64,000 bases of DNA from SAR202 cluster bacterium (lineage in GTDB: Bacteria > Chloroflexota > Dehalococcoidia > Lucifugimonadales > VGZY01), in contig VGZY01000003.1 of assembly GCA_016872355.1 (NCBI GenBank), forward strand, positions 1 to 64,000, read 5' to 3'. Below are positions 51,426 to 62,699 of the stretch, one piece after another. The first letter of the stretch is position 1; each line of letters starts with the position of its first letter. The position numbers and the translations under genes were made by a program. Below the pieces are notes generated by a model. That model saw only the letters and a list, made by a program, of their open reading frames with translations. It did not search any database and was not told the DNA's origin.

Positions 51426-52562
51426 CTATCCACCCCCCACGACCTGACCCTCTCGAATGGTCGCCACGGCCTCCAGCACCGGCCCTGGGCGGACGGCGCC
51501 GGAAACGTCGGCCAGCGCCTGCGCGGCATGGTTCCACCGGAGCACCGCAATATCGGCGCATGCGCCCGGGGCCAGGACGCCGATCTCTCCTTCCATCCCA
51601 AGGACCTTCGCGGGTCGCAGCGTGGTGCGCGTGAGCGCCTCTTCTAGCGCCATGCCTGCGGCTACGAGCTTCGAGATCGTTCGGGGCAGATCGTGCCTGG
51701 GCCGGAGGCCCGTGTGCCGTTTGTACTGGTCGGTGGAAATTGTGTCGGGGAGGAACCCCTGCGCAATGGCTGCCTCCGCGACAGCGAAATCGAAGGAGGC
51801 CATTCCGTGGCCGATGTCGAATAGCACGCCGCGGTCCCGCGCATCCCGCACGGCATTGAGTATGCGCCCATTCGCGTCCAGGATATTGTTCGGCCCTTTG
51901 TGGAAGCAGTATGTAATCACGTCGCCGGGCCGGAGCAAGGCCATCTGCTCCGCTATTGGCCAGTCGTACGGCTCCCAGCGGTTGCCGAACATGATCGGCC
52001 GCCCGGTGCTCTCCGCGATTTCCAGCGCGTGTTCCATTACCATTCCTGGGTCTGCCTTCCCCGTCGCGGCGCTGGAAACGTTGACGGATACCCCCCAGAT
52101 ACTCCCGGGGTTGGAATTGATGGCCGATACCGCTGCCTCAACATCCAGGTCTTCCGGATTTTCGAAGCAATACCCGGGCGGCTCCTCGCCGTTTCTTGAC
52201 ACACTCAGCGCGACCAAAACCCGCGTCTTCGATGGGCGGATAACGTGTTCCATGTACCGGTTCCAGTTGGCGGCGCCGGGGTCCCCCTGTGACATGATCG
52301 TCGTCGTTCCCCGCGGAAGGACCAGCCGATCGGGTCCGATGCCGTATTTCCAATCATCAGGCGCAGGGTGCGTGTGCAGGTCTATCAGTCCCGGCACAGC
52401 GATGCCGTCCGGGAACTCCAGCACCCGACCGGCCCGGCCGCCCACTTTCTTCCCCGCCGTCGCGATGCGGCCCCCGGCAACGGCTATCTCACCCGGGCCG
52501 TCGATGCCTGTGGCGGCGCAAAAGACGCGCTCAGCCCTTATTAACATGTCGAAATCGGCCAT
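51426..52562 (-). CDS. Amidohydrolase-family metal-dependent hydrolase
   Basis: A 378-residue amidohydrolase-superfamily protein with the metal ligands of PGLIDLHTHPAPDD (HxH), a central YCFHKGPNN, and later Asp/His in IGHGMAS and STDQYKRH. The C-terminal RPAKVLGMEGEIGVLAPGACADIAVL is typical of dihydroorotase or N-acyl-amino-acid deacylase relatives. Substrate unknown; proximity to a peptide transporter is consistent with cleaving an imported amide. No clear Shine-Dalgarno was noted. Confidence 0.88.
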   Translation of the reverse strand: MADFDMLIRAERVFCAATGIDGPGEIAVAGGRIATAGKKVGGRAGRVLEFPDGIAVPGLIDLHTHPAPDDWKYGIGPDRLVLPRGTTTIMSQGDPGAANWNRYMEHVIRPSKTRVLVALSVSRNGEEPPGYCFENPEDLDVEAAVSAINSNPGSIWGVSVNVSSAATGKADPGMVMEHALEIAESTGRPIMFGNRWEPYDWPIAEQMALLRPGDVITYCFHKGPNNILDANGRILNAVRDARDRGVLFDIGHGMASFDFAVAEAAIAQGFLPDTISTDQYKRHTGLRPRHDLPRTISKLVAAGMALEEALTRTTLRPAKVLGMEGEIGVLAPGACADIAVLRWNHAAQALADVSGAVRPGPVLEAVATIREGQVVGGG

Positions 52563-52629
52563 TTGCCCCTCCGGACCGGACGGTATAGCTCAGCTCGCAT
52601 TGTAGCCGGGCGGGTTGCCCGCCGCCACA

Positions 52630-52658
52630 TTGCATCAGTGCCGAATGGGCGCTATACT
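52630..52658 (+). promoter_or_regulatory. Promoter for the gene at 52719
   Basis: TTGCAT (52630-52635), 17 bp, TATACT (52653-52658), about 60 bp before the ATG. Confidence 0.6.
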
Positions 52659-52718
52659 CGGCGAATCGAAAGCGATACGTAACCTGAAAGCGACCCTTTC
52701 CCTCGGAGCGAAAATCGT

Positions 52719-53072
52719 ATGGCGGATGAAGCGAGAAGGCGCGAGCCGACCGGCTCTCAGCGTTCACAAGACGAAGGCCGCAAAGACACGTTCGATGTCT
52801 ACACAGACCAGTTCACCATTACCCTAACGCCTTTCGGCGCCAACCTTTCCTTCGGCGTGCGCGATGCCCACCCGACGCAGGGACAGCCGGCTCGAACGGA
52901 GCAGCACGGCACCGTCCGCATGAGCGTGGAGCACCGGAAGGTCACGGTCATGATTATCCGCCGCCAGGTCATGAAGGTAGAGATGCAGACGGGCATAAAG
53001 GCGGAAGTGCCTCGTGACGTCCTCAACCAGTTCCACATATCCCCGAAGGACTGGGACCAGTTCTGGAAGTAG
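52719..53072 (+). CDS. Small hypothetical protein
   Basis: A 117-residue protein with a charged, disordered-looking first 25 residues and then a beta-rich domain (DTFDVYTDQFTITLTPFGANLSFG, MSVEHRKVTVMIIRRQV) ending LNQFHISPKDWDQFWK. There are no membrane segments and no recognised family. It has a good promoter and GGAG upstream of the ATG, so it is probably real. It lies just before the sulfate-assimilation leader region. Confidence 0.6.
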   Translation: MADEARRREPTGSQRSQDEGRKDTFDVYTDQFTITLTPFGANLSFGVRDAHPTQGQPARTEQHGTVRMSVEHRKVTVMIIRRQVMKVEMQTGIKAEVPRDVLNQFHISPKDWDQFWK

Positions 53073-53119
53073 TGAGTGGTGAGTAGAGAGTAATGAGTTC
53101 CTGAAGAGACCGGAAGTCG

Positions 53120-53149
53120 TTGACAATGGCCGCCGGCTGGCAATACACT
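53120..53149 (+). promoter_or_regulatory. Promoter of the cysH leader/operon
   Basis: A perfect TTGACA (53120-53125), 18 bp, TACACT (53144-53149). The start point expected 7-9 bases downstream falls at or just before the ATG at 53159, so the leader ORF may be translated from a leaderless transcript. Confidence 0.65.
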
Positions 53150-53158
53150 AGTCAGGCA

Positions 53159-53275
53159 ATGATTGTGAAAATGTCCACAAACAACTACAACGCCTGTGCG
53201 TGTGCCTGTTGTGAGTCCGCTCGGGGGAATCGAGCGGCTGGTGGACCACGTGTGTCGCAAGGCAGGCACATCTAG
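53159..53275 (+). CDS. Cysteine-rich leader peptide upstream of cysH
   Basis: A 38-codon frame from the ATG at 53159 (or 34 codons from the ATG at 53171) to TAG at 53275. Residues 12-18 read ACACACC, with Cys codons at 53195, 53201, 53207 and 53210. A hairpin (53217-53237) follows immediately. A terminator hairpin (53298-53332) lies just before cysH. Four Cys codons within six codons in front of a sulfur-assimilation operon is the hallmark of ribosome-mediated sensing of cysteinyl-tRNA. Polycysteine leader ORFs with this role are known from mycobacteria. The short length and absent Shine-Dalgarno fit leaderless initiation. Confidence 0.65.
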   Translation: MIVKMSTNNYNACACACCESARGNRAAGGPRVSQGRHI

Positions 53276-53340
53276 CTTCTATTAGCCGGTAACTTTCAAG
53301 CCCCTCGAGCGCACTTTGTGTTCGAGGGGCTTTTTATTTT
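53217..53340 (+). promoter_or_regulatory. Attenuator region of the cysH operon: alternative stems and terminator
   Basis: Stem A pairs CCGCTCG (53217-53223) with CGAGCGG (53231-53237). The terminator pairs AAGCCCCTCGA (53298-53308) with TCGAGGGGCTT (53322-53332) and runs into a T tract (to 53340), 22 bases before cysH. A third stem pairs 53218-53227 with 53301-53311 (ten pairs and one bulged T), excluding both others. Mutually exclusive stems of this kind are expected in a transcription attenuator. Which state a stalled ribosome favours cannot be settled by eye. Confidence 0.55.
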
Positions 53341-53361
53341 GTCCCAGAAAAGAGTAGCCGA

Positions 53362-54108
53362 ATGACTGAACAGGTATCTGGAAGCAAGTCTCGGGGTGCA
53401 GTGGACGCCGAAATAGCGTCGCTGGTGACGGAGAGCGAAGGCTGGACAGCCCGCCGGGTGATCGAATGGACGCTCGGGCGGTACGGGAGGAAGGCCGCCT
53501 TCGTCACCAGCTTCCAGGCGGAGGGGATGGTCATCCTGGACATCGCGCTCTCCCTGGACAGGACTGCGCGCGTGCTCACAATCGATACGGGCCGCCTGCC
53601 CCCTGAGACCTATGAGCTCATAGACCGCGTCCGCGAACGGTACGGCGTTGAGGTGGAAGTTGTCCATCCAGACCATTCCGAGCTGACGAGCTTCGTGACC
53701 TTGCACGGGGTGAACGCCTTCTACAGGAGCGTGGAGATGCGACGGATGTGCTGCTACTTCCGCAAGGTCAGCCCTCTCAATCGCGCCCTCGCCGGCTCTC
53801 AGGCCTGGGTCACGGGTCTCACCCGGGGACAGAGCGAGGGGCGCGCCAGTACACCCAAAATCGAGATCGACCTGGCCCATGACGACATTATCAAGGTGAA
53901 CCCGCTGGCAGACTGGAGCAACGACCAGGTGTGGGGTTACATCCGGGAGCACGGCATCCCGTACAACGCGCTCTACGACGCGGGGTATCCCAGCATCGGC
54001 TGCGCCCCCTGCACCCGGCCGGTGCGGGCAGGGGAGGACTCCCGGGCGGGCAGGTGGTGGTGGGAGACAGACCAGCCGAAGGAGTGTGGGTTGCACGTCA
54101 AGAGTTAA
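53362..54108 (+). CDS. cysH: Assimilatory APS reductase (CysH family)
   Basis: A 248-residue reductase making sulfite from adenylyl sulfate with thioredoxin. The PP-loop-like region contains VTSFQAEGMV and TIDTGRLPPETY. The Cys pairs MRRMCCYFRKVSP and GCAPCTRPV are the [4Fe-4S] ligands that mark the APS-using branch over PAPS reductases. The catalytic Cys is in the terminal KECGLH. The dimer is cytoplasmic. It sits behind the cysteine-codon leader and terminator and is followed by the fused sat-cysC gene. Confidence 0.93.
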   Translation: MTEQVSGSKSRGAVDAEIASLVTESEGWTARRVIEWTLGRYGRKAAFVTSFQAEGMVILDIALSLDRTARVLTIDTGRLPPETYELIDRVRERYGVEVEVVHPDHSELTSFVTLHGVNAFYRSVEMRRMCCYFRKVSPLNRALAGSQAWVTGLTRGQSEGRASTPKIEIDLAHDDIIKVNPLADWSNDQVWGYIREHGIPYNALYDAGYPSIGCAPCTRPVRAGEDSRAGRWWWETDQPKECGLHVKS

Positions 54109-54150
54109 GAGTTGTGAGTTGGGAGTAGTGAGTTGATGAGTTGGAGCGCA
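54107..54150. repeat. Low-complexity GAGTT-type intergenic repeat
   Basis: Degenerate units (AGAGTTAAGAGTTGTGAG, TTGGGAGTAGTGAGTTGATG) between cysH and sat-cysC, related to runs at 11126-11157 and 53070-53095. Confidence 0.5.
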
Positions 54151-54159
54151 GCGCGGTGA

Positions 54160-55950
<1,791 letters not shown>

Positions 55951-55963
55951 GGCGATTCGAATG

Positions 55964-55998
55964 AGGGCCCCAGCCGGTTGGGGCCCTTTCTTTTTTAC
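55964..55998 (+). terminator. Terminator after sat-cysC
   Basis: AGGGCCCC (55964-55971) pairs with GGGGCCCT (55980-55987), followed by TTCTTTTTT. Confidence 0.88.
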
Positions 55999-56030
55999 GC
56001 GCTACGAATACCGTCATTCAAGGTTCTCTG

Positions 56031-56039
56031 TGCTATAAT
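56031..56039 (+). promoter_or_regulatory. Extended -10 promoter of prs
   Basis: TGC-TATAAT (extended -10), 84 bp before the prs ATG. No good -35 is seen. Confidence 0.55.
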
Positions 56040-56122
56040 GCGCAGTGCTTACGGCCTGCGGGTTGCGGCGCGTGGTTTCGCCGGTAGGCCCGCAGATTCC
56101 ATACGGAGAGCTCCCCACCGTC

Positions 56123-57097
56123 ATGCCCCTATTCGAGGACCTTAAGGTATTTACCGGCAACTCTCACCCCGCCCTTGCCAGGGACATCTGCGCCTACCTG
56201 GGAATAGCCTTGAGCCCGGCGGACGTGTTCAAGTTCGGCAATGATGAGACATTCGTGCAGATCAAGGAGAACGTGCGGGAGAAGGATGTCTTCATTGTCC
56301 AGCCGATCTCCAAGCCGGTGAACGACCATCTTATGGAGCTCTGGATCATGATCGACGCCGCCAGGCGAGCGTCGGCGGGCAGGATAACGGTTGTCATCCC
56401 GTACTACGCGTACGGTCAGACGGACAAAAAGGACCAGCCCAGGGTGGCAATTACAGCGCGGCTGGTGGCGGACTTCCTCACGGTAGCCGGCGCGAACCGC
56501 ATCCTCACGATGAACCTGCACACCGGGCAAATCCAGGGGTTCTTCAACATCCCCTTGGACGAGTTGGACGCAATTCCACTGCTGGCCCAGCAGATACGCG
56601 AGAAGGGGCTCAAGGACCTCGTCGTCGTCGCGACGGACGTGGGGGCGGCCAAGCGTGCGAGAAAAATGGCAGACTACCTGCCGGACTCCTCAATCGCCAT
56701 CGTTGAGAAGATGCGGCTCGGGAACTCCGAGAAGGTGGCCGCCGCCAATGTGATCGGCAAAGTTGAAGGCAGGACCGCGTTGATTGTGGACGATGTGATC
56801 AACAGCGGCGGGTCGGTAATCGCGGCGGCCGAGATACTGAAGCAGCACGGAGCCGGCGACATCTACTGCACGGTTGTGCATCCGGTGCTGGCAGGAAAGT
56901 CGTCGGACAAGCTTTCTGCGAGCCACATCAAAGAGTTCATCGTGACGGACAGCCTGCCCGTTGGGCAGGAGAAGCGGTTTGACAAGCTGCAGGTGGTCTC
57001 GGTGGCTTCGCTCCTTGGCGAAGCGATACACCGCATCCACAGCGGCCTTTCCGTCGGTGCCATGTTTGACGGGAAGGGAACGACGCGCCGCGGGTAG
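56123..57097 (+). CDS. prs: Ribose-phosphate pyrophosphokinase (PRPP synthetase)
   Basis: A 324-residue class I PRPP synthetase, making PRPP from ribose 5-phosphate and ATP for nucleotide, His and Trp synthesis. Visible features are KVFTGNSHPALARDIC, the ATP flexible region VIPYYAYGQTDKKDQPR, the metal/ATP region TMNLHTGQIQGFFNIPLDELDA and the PRPP loop ALIVDDVINSGGSV. Length is typical for the ATG at 56123. The frame is open to a GTG at 56045, but those residues are unlike the family and the promoter is at 56034. Confidence 0.94.
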   Translation: MPLFEDLKVFTGNSHPALARDICAYLGIALSPADVFKFGNDETFVQIKENVREKDVFIVQPISKPVNDHLMELWIMIDAARRASAGRITVVIPYYAYGQTDKKDQPRVAITARLVADFLTVAGANRILTMNLHTGQIQGFFNIPLDELDAIPLLAQQIREKGLKDLVVVATDVGAAKRARKMADYLPDSSIAIVEKMRLGNSEKVAAANVIGKVEGRTALIVDDVINSGGSVIAAAEILKQHGAGDIYCTVVHPVLAGKSSDKLSASHIKEFIVTDSLPVGQEKRFDKLQVVSVASLLGEAIHRIHSGLSVGAMFDGKGTTRRG

Positions 57098-57127
57098 GAA
57101 GTCTGAAAGCCGAATATGTGATAACCT

Positions 57128-57155
57128 GCCACCCATCTGTTATCGGATGGGTGGC
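57128..57155 (+). terminator. Hairpin after prs
   Basis: GCCACCCATC (57128-57137) pairs with GATGGGTGGC (57146-57155). The following T content is weak, so termination may be partial. Confidence 0.5.
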
Positions 57156-57163
57156 TGCGTTTG

Positions 57164-57193
57164 TTGGAGAGTGTCAATCAGGATTGGTATACT
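57164..57193 (+). promoter_or_regulatory. Promoter of secA
   Basis: TTGGAG (57164-57169), 18 bp, TATACT (57188-57193) with an extended TGG, about 55 bp before the secA start. Confidence 0.55.
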
Positions 57194-57247
57194 CAGGTGG
57201 TGGAGGGCGGGGAGCGTGCAGTTAGAAACTAAGGAAGAGTGAACCTG

Positions 57248-60004
<2,757 letters not shown>

Positions 60005-60013
60005 CGCTGGTCA

Positions 60014-61776
60014 ATGAACAACGCTGAGATTTCCGAGATATTCGATAATATTGCCGGCCTGCTCGAGATGAAGGACGAGCAGCTTTTCAAGGTGCGCGCG
60101 TACCAGCGGGTCGCCCGGGCGATCGGCCACCTGCCGAGCGAGGTGGCGCAGATGGTGCGCGACGGGAAGAGCCTCCAGGAAATTCCGGGCATCGGGAAGG
60201 CGATCGCAGAGAAGATTACCCAGCTTGTGACAACCGGTAAAATGCCCTTCTATGAGAACCTGAAGGCGGAGTTCCCGGAAGGTATTCTCGAGATAATGCA
60301 CGTTCCCGGAGTTGGCCCAAAGACGACGAGGCGGCTGTGGAAGGAGCTGGGCGTGACGACCGTGGCGGAGCTGGAGGCGGCGGCGACTGACGGTCGCGTG
60401 GCGGCGATGGAGAGGATGGGCGTCAAGAAGGCCGAAAACATTCTCAAGGAGATCCACTCCACAAGCGTGAAGGAGACGCGCATCCCGATTGCCCGGGCGA
60501 TGCCCGCGGCGGAGCGCGTCGTAGCCGCGTTGAAGGCGCAATGCCCGGGCATCCTGCGGCTGGAAATAGCCGGAAGCCTCCGGCGGTACGAGGAAACGAT
60601 CGGCAACATTGATCTCGTATGCGCCACCCCAAACCCGGGCGAAGTGATCGACGCCCTGGTGAAGTTGCCGAACGTGACGGGCATTCCGGAGCAGGGCGAT
60701 GCGAAGGCTTCAGTTGTCCTCAGTGAAGGAATCCAGGTTGACCTGCGCATCGTAGATGAAAGTAGCTTCGGGACAGCGGTCCAGTACTTCACCGGAGGCG
60801 AGCATCATAACGAGCGTCTGCGCGAGTATGCCGGCAAGCTGGGACTATCTGTCAGTGAACACGAAGTAACAAACACCCAAACGGGTGATGCGCAACGGTT
60901 TGCCGCAGAAGAAGATTTCTACAGCCGGCTGGGGCTCCAGCATCTTCCGCCGGAGCTGAGGCAGGGGAGCATCGAGCTTGACGCCGCGGGGTCCAGGACC
61001 ATCCCCCAACTTGTCGAGCTTCGCGACCTGAAAGGGGACCTGCACGTCCATACCAATTGGAGCGATGGCCGCGCGACTCGTCAGAGATGATGATTCGGGC
61101 GGCGAAGGCCAGGAGCTACCAGTACGTGGCCATCACGGACCACTCGGTGGGCCGGGGAGTGGCGAACGGGCTGACGCTGGAGCGCCTCAAGGAGCACATC
61201 GCGGAGCTGAGACGGCTCGAGGCCGAGATAGGCGGCATCAAGGTGCTCTGCGGCTCCGAGGTGGATATCCGGGCGGATGGGACCATGGACTACCCGGACG
61301 AAGTGCTAGCCGAGCTGGACTGGGTAATCGGCTCCGTGCATTCCGCGATGGGGCGGGATTCGGAGACCGTCACGGCCCGTGTCATCCGCGCGATGCACAA
61401 CCCGTATGTGACCGTCATTGGCCACCTTTCCACGAGGCTCATCGGCGAGCGCAGGCCGTTAAATGCCGACTATGAAGCGATCTTCCGGGCGGCTGCAGAG
61501 ACGGGCACTGCAATGGAGATCAACGCGAGCCCGGAGAGGCTGGACATCAAGGACGCTCATATCTACCGGTGCCGGGATCTCGGCGTGAGGATGGTTATCA
61601 GCAGCGACGCGCACACGACCGAAAGGCTGGACAACCAGCGCTACGGGATCGGCATTGCGCGGCGCGGCTGGTGCGAGGCAAAAGATATTCTGAATACTTT
61701 GCCCGTTGACGACTTCAAAAGCTTTCTCAAGATACCCAAATCACAACGCGCGAGGGGCGTTGGGTCACATGCTTGA
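60014..61776 (+). pseudogene. polX: PolX-type DNA polymerase/PHP protein, frameshifted
   Basis: One gene in two frames. The first part (60014-61090) has the HhH/8-kDa region (IPGIGKAIAEKI, MHVPGVGPKTTRRLW) and the nucleotidyltransferase fold AGSLRRYEETIGNIDLV...VDLRIV. It runs into the PHP domain (DLHVHTNWSDGRA), where the frame breaks near 61068-61080. The second frame continues with SSEMMIRAAKARSYQYVAITDHS, EVDI, GSVHSAMG, HLSTR and SSDAHT. One missing base restores the family spacing. The first metal-binding Asp of the polymerase D-x-D is Asn198 (NID). If the break is real, polymerase and 3'-5' PHP nuclease activity are uncoupled. Confidence 0.85.
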
Positions 61777-62494
61777 ACAGCAAATTGCGGAGGCGTTGCT
61801 TAACGCCTCGTCACCTCAAGTGTCTATACTTCACCTCAGGCAGGCTCTGTCTGAAGGCCGCGACTGGCCTTCAGCGCTCCTGGAGGCCATGGCGCTGTGG
61901 ACCCCTCCATCCGAGACTATCGACGGCAGGGATTACCGTTACTTTATTGGCGGCGAGGCGTTCGACGGCCTTCTACTTGCAGAGCGGCTTCTAGGCGAGG
62001 TTGAGGGGCTCGTTCCGGCAGGGGAGGCCGAGGAGCTGTTCTTTGCCGGCCGCTTCCCCAAGGCGTTCGATTCGCAGAAGTTCAAGGACCTGCTGGGCGT
62101 CGAGAAGTACCGCGGGTACCTGAACTTCTACTATGGGGTGACAGTCGAGGCGGCCCTGCAACTGGCCGTCGAGATGGAAGTGGAGAAGCGGTGCATAAGC
62201 AACGGAATTCTCTACGTGCGTGACTACTCGGAGCAGGCATTCGCGAAGATCTACCACAAGTCGCAGGAAGAGCTTCTGGAGATGTTCAGGGAGGCTAATG
62301 GGACGCCGCAGAGCGAAGAGATCGAATTCTCAGAGCTTAACGAGTTTACGTACTGGCTCTTCAAGTACCGCTGGAAGTACAGCGACAAGGCGAAGATCGC
62401 CAGCGACACGCGCAAGGGAATGGAGATGCTCTCACGCATGGAAAGCGCAGGTAAGCGCGTCCGTGGCTTGGTGCAGGTGCCGGTGGAGGCGTGA
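61769..62494 (+). CDS. Conserved-looking protein of unknown function
   Basis: A 241-residue, mostly helical, acidic cytoplasmic protein (MLEQQIAEALLNASSPQVS, GRDYRYFIGGEAFDGLLLAERLL, FYYGVTVEAALQLAVEME, NEFTYWLFKYRWKY). No family was recognised. The ATG at 61769 overlaps the polX stop, indicating coupling; an ATG at 61706 lies within polX. Its link with PolX suggests, but does not show, a role near DNA repair. Confidence 0.7.
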   Translation: MLEQQIAEALLNASSPQVSILHLRQALSEGRDWPSALLEAMALWTPPSETIDGRDYRYFIGGEAFDGLLLAERLLGEVEGLVPAGEAEELFFAGRFPKAFDSQKFKDLLGVEKYRGYLNFYYGVTVEAALQLAVEMEVEKRCISNGILYVRDYSEQAFAKIYHKSQEELLEMFREANGTPQSEEIEFSELNEFTYWLFKYRWKYSDKAKIASDTRKGMEMLSRMESAGKRVRGLVQVPVEA

Positions 62495-62530
62495 GCGGGG
62501 TCCCCGGTGTCGCCTCCCCGAGCTGGCGCA

Positions 62531-62645
62531 TTGCCACCCTGAGTCCCGGTTCCATCGGGACGAAGGGTCTAAAGACCGGCCCAGCGATAATGGTCCTCAC
62601 TTGCAGGCTCGCCCTTAGACCCTTCGCTGGCGCTCAGGGTAGCAA
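62531..62645. repeat. MITE/REP-like 115-bp inverted-repeat element
   Basis: TTGCCACCCTGAG (62531-62543) and CTCAGGGTAGCAA (62633-62645) are inverted with one mismatch. An inner perfect pair is CGAAGGGTCTAA (62561-62572) and TTAGACCCTTCG (62615-62626). It fills most of the 205-bp gap between convergent genes and has no coding potential. Confidence 0.72.
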
Positions 62646-62699
62646 TTGATAAGGCACTGTCCTGGTCATTCCCGCTTTTCCGAGTCGACTTCCCTCTCG

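Noticed and set aside
50108-51601. 497-codon minus-strand frame opposite oppF
   Set aside because: Composition is Arg/Gly/Leu-rich and mirrors oppF codons; no homology.
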